Notes under the pieces: generated by a model | Seen by the model: the letters and a program-made list of their open reading frames with translations, nothing else | Databases searched by the model: none | Told to the model about the DNA's origin: nothing | Position numbers and translations under genes: made by a program | Source: Aphis gossypii | Taxonomy: Eukaryota > Arthropoda > Insecta > Hemiptera > Aphididae | Direction: 5' to 3' | Length of the DNA stretch: 64,000 bases | Assembly (NCBI RefSeq): GCF_020184175.1 | Contig: NC_065530.1 | Coordinates: forward strand, 47,717,260 to 47,781,259 | In this document: positions 54,601-63,882 of the stretch, piece by piece | How the letters are laid out: the number at the start of each line of letters is the position of its first letter | How positions within the stretch are numbered: position 1 is the stretch's first letter

Positions 54601-55001
54601 AAAATCGGTTTGGAATAATTTCAAGTGTCATAATGATTTATTATTAATATTATAAAAATATATATTTTTTTTTTTTTTAGTTATTCTCACCCCTCAGCTA
54701 ATAATATTGTCTATTTTAAAAAGATTTTTACAATAAAACTATATGATTGTAAACCATCAAGTATGAGATTCATATTTTATGACTAACAATTGTATATGTT
54801 TATCCAAAACACCAAATATCCAATTCCACTAAATATCTTAACATCTTTAAAGATGTTTTTCACAACACTGTACCTACATATTATGGACATAAACTAACAT
54901 TTGATGTTATTATTGTTTTAGTTACGGGATCTTCCAGCGAATGTAATTCCAGCAGAGTCATCGTATTCCTACTTTTATTTTTCATACATGTGTTTTTTTA
55001 A
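9467..55001 (+). CDS. beat: Beaten path (Beat) family two-Ig-domain cell-surface protein, 5'-incomplete, five exons
   Basis: Exons 9467-9666, 9768-9903, 43797-43930, 54301-54514 and 54922-55001 join in one frame (phases 1, 0, 1, 0, 1) to give 254 residues and a TAA stop. Seen: two Ig domains, with Cys in VLRCDF (exon 1) and YRCEVS (exon 2), then LNCSS (exon 3) and VRCVAV (exon 4); core tryptophans in VKWYREN and LHWYINN; and family-typical stretches such as EFYRYVP, YRCEVSAEAPSF and GPYITGDKSIY. Three N-glycosylation sequons (NCS, NIS, NSS) fit an extracellular protein. The C-terminus is a hydrophobic tail. Known: Beat proteins of Drosophila bind Sidestep-family receptors and guide motor axons or synaptic matching. 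Some are secreted and others membrane-anchored. Inferred: a GPI-anchored Beat. Which of Beat I-VII it is cannot be told from the sequence alone. The signal peptide and start are missing, and exon 1 begins inside a codon. Confidence 0.9.
9768..9903 (+). CDS. beat: Beat exon: second half of Ig domain 1
   Basis: 136 bases after a pyrimidine-rich acceptor (tttgcgcag) and before the donor gtaagt at 9904. The preceding intron is only 101 bases. It encodes the end of the first Ig fold: the LTLRDITLKTTANYRCEVS segment carries the second disulfide cysteine in the usual Y-x-C position, followed by EAPSFASA and MEVI, which run into the linker to domain 2. It ends one base into a codon, and the acceptor of the exon 33.9 kb downstream supplies the other two bases (T+AC = Tyr). 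Confidence 0.9.
17940..18375. promoter_or_regulatory. CpG-rich intronic island
   Basis: A compact block (gtgatcgctgcggaaagg, gtcctagacggtgggagg, gccgttcgacgtttcgg) interrupted by a (TA)n run at about 18030-18055, with a CACGTG box near 18198. No coding homology. Candidate enhancer of the Beat gene. Confidence 0.3.
24800..25260. promoter_or_regulatory. CpG-rich intronic island with short GGTC tandem
   Basis: Contains three GGTC units (atcggtcggtcggtcag, about 25025) and clusters such as taccgcgccgctgtgc and ttcggcgattacgttcg. The open frames here are not recognisable proteins. Confidence 0.3.
26400..26960. promoter_or_regulatory. Moderately CpG-rich intronic segment
   Basis: Elevated CG density relative to flanks (for example cgattgcgcgtgcattacg, gtgtacgggaaaactag) and the palindrome GGAATCATTCC near 26535. 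The 101-codon open frame at 26641-26946 is poly-aromatic at its start and has no known motif, so I treat it as chance. Confidence 0.2.
27500..27620. mobile_element. Fragment of a GTATCT-rich transposon end
   Basis: Several spaced copies of (A/G)AGTATC(T/A) at 27513-27600 end in aagtatcttgtccattccca. Read on the minus strand this is tgggaatggacaagatact, the style of hAT termini that read GGGATGGGNAAGATAC. Only one end is visible. Confidence 0.4.
28251..28286. repeat. (AT)n-(TG)n microsatellite
   Basis: A tatatatta run followed by eight TG units (28271-28286). Compound dinucleotide repeat in the giant intron. Confidence 0.9.
31056..31907. mobile_element. TA-flanked inverted-repeat element, 852 bp (Tc1/mariner-like target site)
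   Basis: The left end is CATAGTGATT at 31056 and the right end AATCACTCTG at 31907, 9 of 10 bases being complementary. Each end is directly flanked by the dinucleotide TA (31054-31055 and 31908-31909), the target duplication typical of Tc1/mariner/IS630 elements. The interior has no open frame of note, so it would be non-autonomous. A different repeat may be nested inside from about 31314 (cagcggcgtagcc). Confidence 0.55.
35805..35982. mobile_element. hAT-like MITE, degenerate, about 178 bp
   Basis: The left end cagaggttctcaatctgtg resembles the CAGNGGTTCTCAANCT terminus of many hAT-derived MITEs. The right end attgggaatcgctg (35969-35982) is its inverted copy at about 11 of 15 positions. 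The 8-base flanks (ctttatac and ttcaaaca) do not match, so the target duplication has decayed or the ends are slightly wrong. Confidence 0.45.
37000..37620. promoter_or_regulatory. CpG-rich intronic segment
   Basis: Includes cacgcgtggcc, acccggtcgattgcacc and gtacccgtatcc, set in less AT-biased DNA. A run of related pentamers (gtaggtatctatacctatctacctatacac) lies at 37034-37063. No coding homology. Confidence 0.2.
38361..38386. repeat. (AC)n-(AT)n microsatellite
   Basis: acacacac followed by about nine AT units. A similar pure (TA)n lies at 6665-6683. Confidence 0.85.
41990..42022. repeat. Poly(A) followed by (AAT)n
   Basis: About 14 A residues run into six or more AAT units. The layout resembles the tail of a retroposed sequence, but no body was recognised upstream. 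Confidence 0.8.
42218..42242. repeat. (AAATT)n pentanucleotide repeat
   Basis: Five perfect AAATT units in tandem. Confidence 0.85.
43288..43735. mobile_element. Possible hAT-like element fragment beside the Ig 2 exon
   Basis: Begins ccagtgcttcccaactcttt, similar to the CAGTGGTTCCCAACCTTTTT terminus of hAT families, followed by a pyrimidine-rich stretch (gctcttctctg, gagccccttttc). Near 43680-43730 another C-rich stretch (gcgcctccctaac, cctgccctcctattac) could be its far side. No inverted right terminus was found. The exon acceptor follows about 60 bases later. Confidence 0.35.
43797..43930 (+). CDS. beat: Beat exon: linker and first half of Ig domain 2
   Basis: 134 bases between acceptor attttcag and donor gtaagt at 43931. 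Translation in the phase set by the previous exon gives LPKDGPYITGDKSIYQFGD, the conserved Beat interdomain region, then TINLNCSS with the first cysteine of Ig 2 and LHWYINN with its tryptophan. Two N-glycosylation sequons (NCS and NIS) are present. The other frames are closed by stops. A hAT-like repeat fragment lies just upstream of the acceptor. Confidence 0.9.
46480..46930. promoter_or_regulatory. CpG-rich island in the 10.4 kb intron
   Basis: A block with gacgggagacgaacgtacgcg, aaaacgacgccgtcaacg and ttctcggagc, ending abruptly at about 46930. The plus-strand open frame at 46732-46920 is arginine-rich, as expected from such composition, and is not recognisable. Confidence 0.25.
48080..48560 (-). 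pseudogene. Jockey-type non-LTR retrotransposon remnant (C-terminal part of the reverse transcriptase ORF)
   Basis: The minus strand reads in a single frame for about 390 bases, broken by a few stops. Its peptide pattern is that of the region after the reverse-transcriptase core in Jockey-clade LINE ORF2: DSVRHLRIHFDKK near 48480-48520, then PIKPDLKPADKTL, and IQFIQNKFPRIIL followed by NKQIHNDIN near 48205-48290. Known: Jockey-like elements carry a 'xRYLGIHLDxxLTW' segment, then 'LQxxQNKxLRxIxNAPW' and 'N..IH.DL'. Past about 48150 the match continues in another frame (KFHEKPIIEALL), so there is at least one frameshift. The copy is 5'-truncated, antisense to the Beat gene and inactive. The plus strand is correspondingly T-rich and A-poor. 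Confidence 0.7.
48754..48786. repeat. Poly(T) tract inside the inverted-repeat element
   Basis: About 33 bases of T with a single G. It lies near the left end of the 48.7-50.3 kb element. Confidence 0.85.
49005..50195. repeat. Tandem repeat, unit about 547 bp, two-plus copies
   Basis: The block containing aagtataagtcgtagatact at about 49567 recurs almost exactly at about 50115 (548 bases on), and the match runs more than 100 bases through cagttattaagattcgcg. The segment 'gacttttttt gag.tatttatagac' at 49101 recurs at 49648 (547 bases on). The first pair of units is more diverged than the second, and the last unit is truncated. The array lies wholly inside the inverted-repeat element. Confidence 0.8.
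54227..54249. repeat. (ATT)n run near the Ig 2 second-half acceptor
   Basis: About seven ATT units, 50 bases before the splice acceptor at 54300. Confidence 0.8.
54301..54514 (+). CDS. beat: Beat exon: second half of Ig domain 2 and stalk
   Basis: 214 bases after a strong acceptor (gtgtgttttacag). It encodes about 71 residues: a polar stretch (AREESLKSFPAQKHPRG), then TTTLGLHLPLD and AVRVRCVAVL, which holds the last Ig cysteine and matches the pattern of the second Beat Ig domain. A charged stalk (LPRQDKREALLL) follows. The donor gtaaca at 54515 departs from consensus at position +5, which may allow intron retention. Reading through gives a short alternative C-terminus ending at a stop at 54571-54573. 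Confidence 0.87.
54922..55001 (+). CDS. beat: Beat terminal exon: GPI-anchor-like hydrophobic tail
   Basis: 80 bases after acceptor ttattgttttag. With the G left by the previous exon it encodes VTGSSSECNSSR followed by VIVFLLLFFIHVFF and TAA at 54999-55001. Small polar residues, then about 14 hydrophobic residues running directly to the stop with no cytoplasmic tail, are the layout of a GPI-anchor attachment signal. A very short C-terminal membrane anchor is the alternative. The preceding intron is 407 bases. No cysteine-rich C-terminal extension of the kind described for Drosophila Beat-Ia is present. Confidence 0.75.
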
Positions 55002-55170
55002 AATAAAATAAAACAAATTATTAATAAATAAATAATAAAAATATCATATCAAAAATAATTTTATTCTAATATTTTAATTTTTTGAAAAATGTATTTTATT
55101 TGTAAATTGGATTGTATTAGATATAGTTAATCCCTATATAAATAAATATGTACTACTTGTGTTAAATAAA
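55002..55170 (+). terminator. Beat 3' UTR with clustered poly(A) signals
   Basis: AATAAA occurs immediately after the stop codon (55002-55007 and 55007-55012) and repeatedly from 55023. A better-placed copy at 55165-55170 is followed by the T/G-rich tract ttatgtgtttt. The sequence is so AT-rich that chance AATAAA is common, so the actual cleavage site is uncertain. The 55165 copy is my preferred candidate because it leaves a plausible UTR length. Confidence 0.4.
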
Positions 55171-58100
55171 TTATGTGTTTTAAATTACATGATATCCTCA
55201 CTTCGTTTTGTTGCTCGCATTTTATAATACTAGTGGCAATAAAAATTATTTAAAAATAATATATTTTTATTAGATAAATTAAATCGTGTAGGATAATAGC
55301 CAGGAGTTTTTTTAAGGAAATGATTGTTATGAAAATATCAACCTTGATAAACAAAATAAAATAATATACTACCTATATGTCCTATATATTCATCAATATT
55401 TATTTACCTTATAGACTTTATTTTAATACAATATGTTTTTCTCACAATACCTTTAATAAATTGCACATTCGACGAGAAGTAGTTATACTACTCTTATAAC
55501 ACCTCTTTCTCATAATTATATCATTGATAACTTGTACACATTAGAAATTACTATGTAAGGTGTCTTTTATTTTGTTTGTGACACAATATTATAATATTGA
55601 TTCATGAAATAACATTTTCTAAAATAAATATAATTAATTTATGCACTTGGCACTTGAAAAATAAAAAAGTTACTGTACAGTTTAACCAATTTAAAATCTG
55701 ATCAAAATTTTTCAATAAGGTATTAGATTTTCATTTACATCGAATTGATGATTATCAATAGCAAATGTTGCAAACATTGATATTGTTTCAATAAACAAGA
55801 ATGTATCTATTAGTTTATTGACATATCGACTCATCAATCGTATATCTATATAATTTTATTTTGTGCATATATTTACTTAATCGAATATGACGTATATTGT
55901 ACTTAAATCTTTATTTTGCATAAATAGTACAAGTTATAAAATAAAGTTAATAATTAACCGAGTTTTTCAAATACAACCAAAACTAGTCAATTCCACGTGT
56001 ATAATACTGTATTAAATTCTTATAGTTACTAATATTATTTTAGTATGATATGTACCTACTTATTAATGTCTAATTTTAAATTAAATCATAAAAACAACTT
56101 TTTCACGAATTTTTATAAAATTAAAAATAATTGTAGTGAAATAAATATAATGACTAATAGCTAGTATGACATATTACTTATCGATAGTTAGCCAAGTAAA
56201 AAGTTAAATATAATATGAGTAGGTACTCTTATACTGAAAACAATCGTAGTTATCACTGTTGAATAGTGTATAAAATACTATAATTAAGTAAAGAATTATA
56301 GTTGTATAAAGATTTACCTATGAAAACATATAAAACTGCATACCGGGTTACTTATAAGGACTTAAATAAATAAATAAAATATATATGATAAGATACGAAT
56401 GTATCTAACCATATTGTGACATATTGTGATGATATTATAATTTCATGGTATAAATCGTTCAAGTAAGAGAATTTTATCACGGCTGCATAGATACAATAAT
56501 TTTTAGTAACTGGTAATTGTATTATATGTTAGTTTTATCCAGTTACTCTTATTATAATATGTATAATATGTATATATAAATATTATATTAAGTAATCTAA
56601 AAATAACCGTTAAAATATTATTCATGAGCTGGATTGCATTAACTGTTGCTTCAGACTACCCAGATATATTTACACGAAGTCATATCCTTTATTTGTATTT
56701 AAATTTATAATTTGTTTATAAATACCAAGTTTTTCTATAGTTGTAATATAAATTAAAATACATGATTATAATGATTGATAATGATTCTTTAACATGATAT
56801 TGTATAAGATTTGGCTATTGTATTATGATTGTAATTTGTAACTAATTAATTGATATTAATTAATTAGCTCCTACATCAGATGATTCTTTTTGTATACAAA
56901 TTATTATGTATAATGTATATAATAGTATATAAATATTTTATATGCAATATACATAATTATATTTATTTTATATTTGCTATAAACTTTTATCATTTATTGT
57001 TAATCACATTTAAATTTGATATATTATCATGTAACATATATTATGATGTTCCTATTTAATACTTATATTTACCTCTTACAATAAGATATCCGTAGAATAT
57101 TTATTATAAATTATCAAAGGTATTTCATTTTTTTTAACGGCTGAAAAAATAGCAAGCCGAGCTGATTTTCACAACAATAGTTTCAAAAAGAAGTAATATA
57201 ATACGTAAGTACTCAACAAATTGTATCTTCAACAGTTGAATCTTAAGCATGAGTTATCCGATTTCTAAGAATGCCAAAGGACGCATCCAAGAGCAATTTT
57301 CCATAGCACTCGAATTTATTTTTACTGGCATATAAGTTTTCAACTTTTAGTAGTCTTCGTGTTTATTACACAGAACATTCCTAGAAATATCCAAATATGG
57401 TGCTCGACGAGCTGAGAAAAAACATAGGTACAATTATTATAGTAACATTATTTGTTCAACTGAATCACGTTCATATTACATTATTACAGTGAATGTATAA
57501 AGTTCTTACAATTCATTAATACACTATCACTAAGCTAAATCATTATAAAAGTTAGATAGTATGATAATTTTTTATGTTATTGGTAAAAAGCTTTCATGGT
57601 GTGTTTAAAAAATAGGACTTTAAGTAAAATATAAGATAGATAAAATATGATGATTATTAACTGACATAAAGTATCATCAATGCCGAATAGGTACAGTCTT
57701 TTACTGTCTTGTATGTAATACTGTATAATATATATTACACATATATTTAAAAACAATGGTGGTGGATAATGATAATATACGTATGATATATTATTTAAGT
57801 ATTCATATAAAAAATATTGAAAGTAGTAGTGTTACTATAATTGAACGTATATTGTTGTTCTAATAAAATGTTCCAATCAAAATTACTGATTCATGAAAAA
57901 AACAGACTTGTAGATATTTTTAATTTTTTCTGTGTAAAATATGTTCACCTAAATATATATATACAATAATATAGTGAACAACTCTCTATTTTAGCGGTAT
58001 GAACTATTAAACAACGTTTCAAATATCAATGGTACATTCTCATCTACGCCGTAAAATTATCAAGTAAGTCTTGTAAAATACCAAAATATAATCATTTACC

Positions 58101-60539
58101 AGTAAGTACCAAGTCAATTATTCGTTTTACATTTTTACACTCTGTTGCCATTTATACTCAGTGCTAACACTGCTAACGATAATTACAATAACTACTACAG
58201 TGATTTCTATACATTAAAATAAGAAAATAAGAATTTCATTCACTAGGTATAAAATCTCAGGAGCTATTTAATAGCGTAAACAGCGTAAACTCAATTATAA
58301 ATATTTGACGTTTCTTCCTACTTATAATATGTTTTTAAGTATTTTTTGGACCTGTTATCAAGTGGTTTTTGCTGTAAATGCATACAGCTGAGCAGTCAAT
58401 CGTTTCTTCGACTCAGAATATATATAAAAAAAAAAACAAAGCTTTTAAAATATTAGAATATTTGATATCAAATTTGTTAGTCAAATCATTTAAAACGTTT
58501 AAAAGCAATTCTTATATTTGTATAAGAAAACGTGAGTTGTAATCCAAAAAAATAATTTCTACTTAGGAAATTAAATATTTTTGTCGTTTTTTTTTTTAGT
58601 TTTCATTAAAAAGGTAAACACATTCTCTCGAACCTGTATTTCAATACCTACATTGAATTCCCAAGAATGAATTTTAAATGTAAATTTATACACATATTTC
58701 TTTTAGCTAAATCAATCAATAGAAAATAAATATTTATGAGTTCTAATCGAAATAAGTAGAAACTTAACACTATATTATATTATTTATCACAAGGGAGGCC
58801 AGCAATTGGGCTACATTTATTCTATCTGTTTCATAGGTATTCAATATTTTGTTTATATTTTATTACTTGGCATTTGCCATTGGGCTATAAATGTATAACA
58901 CAAAAGTATAGGAATATATTGTACAATTTATAATTTTAGTTCTTTTATAGTAAACAAAATTGTTTTTTTTTTTCAATAAATTACATATATAAAATTATAT
59001 ACATACAGATACAGTTCGTCAAATAATTATTAATTTATTTTTAAATAACGCAATATAGTTTTCACAAATTCAAATATAGTTTTTCTCTCCTCTTTGTATT
59101 TTTAATTTCATTAAAAATATAATTTTTTTCTAACTAAAATGTATTTCCTGGCTTTTAATGATCTTATGCTTATATTTTATCTTTATAAGCTTATCTTATC
59201 TTATTTTATCCAATCACCAAGACTAGGTACTTGATATAAATGTAAAATTTTAGTAGCCCATTTACTTTATACTTTTTTGAAAAAAAGTTTCATTGTGGCC
59301 TAATTCTCGAGCCTTCAGCATAAGTTACTATACACATATAAATATATTTATAATATAAATGTCTATGAAGTATAATATCTACCAACATCATATTATAATG
59401 ACAACTATCAAAATAATTTATCATAATTTCAAAAAATTGAAATAAAATATAAAAGTGACTTTGCATTGTTATATATTTGTAAATTCAAAAGTGAACGAAA
59501 GAATGCCATTGAGCAAAGTTATACCTACCTAGGAAAAAATATTTGCTGTACTAATAAAATAATATTGTTTTGAGTTTCATATGAAACTATTCAATCAATC
59601 ATAAGTTAAAGAAGGTACCTACTCTCATATATTTAACATTTAAATGTACTTCGTATTTATTTATTACAATTGATATTGGTGTAGATTTCAAATAACTGAT
59701 TATAAATGGTTTCCAGAGCGTTATTTATTTAAATACAAAATAAATATTTATACCCGTGTACGTATATTAAAATAATTGTTTCCATTTATGAATAATGCAG
59801 AATTAAAATATCAAGTTTTAATGATTATAATTTACCTAATAGCATTTGAAGTCTTAAACTTTTTCTTACTGCATTATTTTTGTTTAACCGAGTAATTCAT
59901 TAGTGAAAAAGGGGCATAAAACGTATTATGATTTAAATTCCTTGAATATTTTTTCTTTTTTATACTAAACTTAATGTAAAATAATTTAAAATTACAGAAC
60001 TTTTAAATCAGGTGGATTTTTTCACCACTTTACAATTTAATATACTTTTTTGCAAATGTTAATAATTCTAATACCTATATAAGTAATATAATACGGTATT
60101 ATTAATGATATTTTTAAAGTTAAATAAAGTTTACTTAAATAAACAAAATTTAATTATAGCTGAACAGTTTTGAATAAATAACCAATAAACATAATATAGA
60201 ATTCAATATATTATCGTTACGTGTAAATTAATCATGTATAAATAAATAGGTAGTGATGGAATTCTAAATAATATTAATATAATAATGCATATAGGTAACA
60301 ATAACTTATTTATTTTGTATGACGTTGTTTCATCAATATTAGGTATACACCTTTAGGTAATAACTGTCATGATTATAGTTGTTTTGAAATAATCTTAATA
60401 TAATAAAGTATATTATTATAGTTATAATTAAATTGTTGTTTTAAAGTAATTTTGATTCAATTTTCTTAAGATTTGTGGGTTTTATCAACCCTCGAGAACT
60501 AACAAATAATTAAGTAAGCTTGCTTCCGCATATCGTCAA

Positions 60540-61255
60540 TGTACATAGGTTTAACGGCTTATTCGTTGTCGGAAATGGTTCCGAAATCGTGAGCGTCTGA
60601 CCGTTCCGTCTAATTTCCGACCACACACGCATCGACACCGGAAGAATCACTCCGAAACAATTTACCAAAACCCGTTGGTCGTCCTAAGTCGAGATGGGTA
60701 CCAATATATGGGTACGATATACCAAATGTGTGTGTGTGTATGGCGGTAGTATAATATATATACATTAGGTACAGGGAAAAAAATCATCCGGCAGCAGCAG
60801 TACAATAAAACAGGCTCGTCCATTGGGATTTGCCAAATTCGTTATTAAAGGGAGCTCCGAGACTTGCCGGGCAATAACGTTTTACCGGAGTCTATATACA
60901 CACACACACAATGTACAGTATACCCGTTAAATTGCAAACGAACGGCTGACCGACCGCGCAAGACGAAGAGCGTTTTATTCGATTCCTTTTCGCACTGCGA
61001 TCTGCGCTCGCGGATATCTTCTGAGGCCGAGGGCTTAGCCGAGGTCGTATACGCAAGGATAACAGCCGGTTTTTTTTTTTTTTTTTACTAAAGAACGATT
61101 TTCCTCGGCCGGCAAATACACGCACAAAGATATATACTTGCAAAGTATTATCGTATACTTACGCACATGTATATATATTTTATATATATAATCGTAAAAA
61201 TTATCGTTGTGAAATTTCACTTCCGTATAATGGCCGGGACTAGCAGTAGGTAGCC
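60540..61255. promoter_or_regulatory. CpG-rich block downstream of the Beat gene, possible promoter of another gene
   Basis: The strongest composition shift outside the exons: tccgaccacacacgcatcgac, gggagctccgagacttgcc, gaccgaccgcgcaagacg, gctcgcggatatcttctgagg. It contains (CA)n at 60897-60910 and a T17 run at about 61070. Open frames on both strands overlap and lack motifs. A promoter or unmethylated conserved element is the simplest reading. Confidence 0.35.
60893..60910. repeat. (CA)n microsatellite
   Basis: About eight CA units within the CpG-rich block downstream of the gene. Confidence 0.8.
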
Positions 61256-61298
61256 CATTATTATCGGTATACCTATAACACGTATTGAGTTCAGTGTA

Positions 61299-61508
61299 CA
61301 GGGTGATATTTATTTTTTTCAGTCTTTCTATGTACGGTCGTATATTAAATATTATAATATAATTTACTTTTGGGTTTCGAGAGTTTTAATAACATAATAC
61401 GTATAATATTTCAAACACAAAAATACGTCTAGAACAATAAAAAAATCAAATTATAGATATAGCTATACGATGTTATATTCTCGTTCTACACGAAAAAAAA
61501 TCACTCTG
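61299..61508. mobile_element. 210 bp MITE with TA target-site duplication
   Basis: The ends CAGGGTGATATTTATTTTTT (61299) and gaaaaaaaatcactctg (ending 61508) are inverted copies over about 16 positions with a few mismatches. TA lies immediately outside both ends (61297-61298 and 61509-61510). Termini reading CAGGGTGA are common among Tc1/mariner-type MITEs of insects. It shares its right terminus (aatcactctgtatac) with the 31.06-31.91 kb element, suggesting one family. Confidence 0.65.
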
Positions 61509-63703
61509 TATACATCTGCAATACTATCTCTAAGTATTTTAAACTGTATTCTCAGATTAGATCTGCGGATTCTCGTGAATCGAATTTATTGTAAATAAAC
61601 GCTTAACACCACTTAACCGTACGATATACACTATTATATACGGAAAGTACGTAATATCTTCTGTTTATTACACTATTTACTATAAGATAGCATTAGAGTA
61701 ATGCAATCTTGTGAGTTATTTTAAAATTTTATATAAATTGATTTTTAGTATGTCACATAGATACATATTTGTATTTAAATGTTTTTTATCAATAATAAAA
61801 ATTTCATTTATTTCATAAACGTTTATTATTTAAAAAATAATTTAATAATTATAATCAATGATTTTAGTAATTACCTATACTTATAGTCATTAAAACGATT
61901 ATTTTAAAATAAATTTGGTTATAGAAAGAAAATATTTTTACTTGTATTTGAATCCTTTTTATATAATTGTAATAGTATATTAATAATAATATTATATTAC
62001 TAATACTGTAATATACCATTTATTTAAATGCGAATAATAAGTATTTTTAAAGCGTTTTACTTCATTCAAAATGTTATAGTGTACATTAAGTTAGATTTTT
62101 TCTATATTATATGATAATAATATAATATATAATTCCTTTTTATTTTAATTAAAACAAATATTGATTGATTGATTTATCAAATATTTTTATTTTAACAAAC
62201 AAATAGATTATTGGTTCTACTATACTTATACAATTGGTATACACGAATAATATTTATTAACCATTGTATCTGCAACAAGTAGGTGAAATAAAATAAACAT
62301 TTTATCTTGGTAAATCGATTATTTTTTTATCGTCTGATAAAGATATGGATATACACACGTGCAAATGGAAATCACTAGGTGTTGCAAACATAATATATTA
62401 TGCACAAAGGATGAAATGTTGGAGAGAATAATAGATGGACGAATGGTTGTGACTTACACAGCGTATGAAGTATTTTAGTATTTTGCATTTTATAATTATT
62501 ATAATAATTATATTATTTTGTTTATGCCTCTGAACGTGTTTAAATGTATTGTATACACTAACAGTTCATATGGGGTAATTTTAGAGATAAATATCATTTT
62601 ATATTTTATATAACACAAAGTTTAAATAAGGTATTAAAACAAGAAAACGTGCTCGAAGAAACCGATACAAAAACAAGATATTATTATACACTTCTTACAC
62701 GATTATGTTTTCTTGAAATTGTTGTTATTTTAATTGCACACATTGTACTACACTAAAGTTCACGAGCCACATTCGCGGTATAAAAATGTTTTTCGAAACT
62801 AAAAAAAGCTTTTTACTATAAAACTAATATAAATGTATAAATAAATGTATGTGTATAGTATATAAAGCTTCCTCTTTCGGTTTGAAATGTATATAAAAAG
62901 TTTTGTTTGTGAATGTGGTCACGCGAATCATATCCTTTACGTTTAATATTACGGCACACCCTACTCGTCCTTAAACGAATACTAATTTACTGTGAAGGGA
63001 AGCAGATATTCGATATAGCAGGGAGTTATTAAAAGAATAAAAAAAATGACATAAGCGGAAAGTCACATCGTTGCAACATACATTGGCGAGGGTAAGTAAT
63101 AAGTATATATTAAATTATAATATACAATAGTAACTGATCACCTGCACCTCCACCACATCTGTTTCACTCACGTTATTATATTAATAATAATACAAAGTTA
63201 TTGTTTGAACTGGCCGACAAAAATCGATATATTATTATTCACATAATGGTCATTTGGACAATAGAATGTGGCAAAAAAGTATAAATAATACAGTAATAAT
63301 ATGTATATTGTATATACGCACCTCCTGGTTTTTACTTCCGTCTTTATTTAATTAGTCTGTTTTATATAAAGAAGGAAAGTGCTAGTTATTTATATTTATC
63401 GCTATTTTGATCCACGGGTTTTAATGGATTTTAAATAAACCGTTTTTATTCGTCCACAAATTCTATAGTATATTTACTCTCTAAAAAAATATATATTTTT
63501 TTTTCATTTTCACCTTCCTAATATTATATTTATTAAAAAAAATAATACTCATAATATTAATTTGAATAATTTGTAGCGCTTCATTAATTATTCATAGGTA
63601 AACTTCGTGATAATGCCTAGAGCCTTGAATTTCATATTATATTGTATATATATGCATTTATATTTATATATTATTATATATACATAATATAGTATATACT
63701 TAC

Positions 63704-63882
63704 ATGCACTTAATGAAACAGAAAACTGAAGAAGTAACAAAGTTGTGATAATTTCCCTTGATAATTATGGGAATTGTTCCACACAAGTGACACAAGTGTA
63801 ATTTAAATTTGCATATGCCAAAACATTGTATATCTGTCACATCAAAAGTAACCATAAGGAAATCGTCCAAACGAATGCAATA
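63704..63882 (-). CDS. Unrecognised minus-strand exon-like segment
   Basis: On the minus strand a pyrimidine-rich acceptor (tttacacttttgcag) precedes 179 bases with exactly one open frame and ends at a full consensus donor (gcat then gtaagtata). The 59 codons read like YCIRLDDFLMVTFDVTD and are rich in Cys and Phe. The segment is less AT-rich than its flanks. I recognise no domain. It may be an internal exon of a gene running leftward, a noncoding exon, or chance. Confidence 0.3.

Noticed and set aside
60864..61143. Opposed 75- and 83-codon open frames in the CpG-rich block
   Set aside because: They overlap on opposite strands, include homopolymer-derived Phe or Lys runs, and show no recognisable motif.
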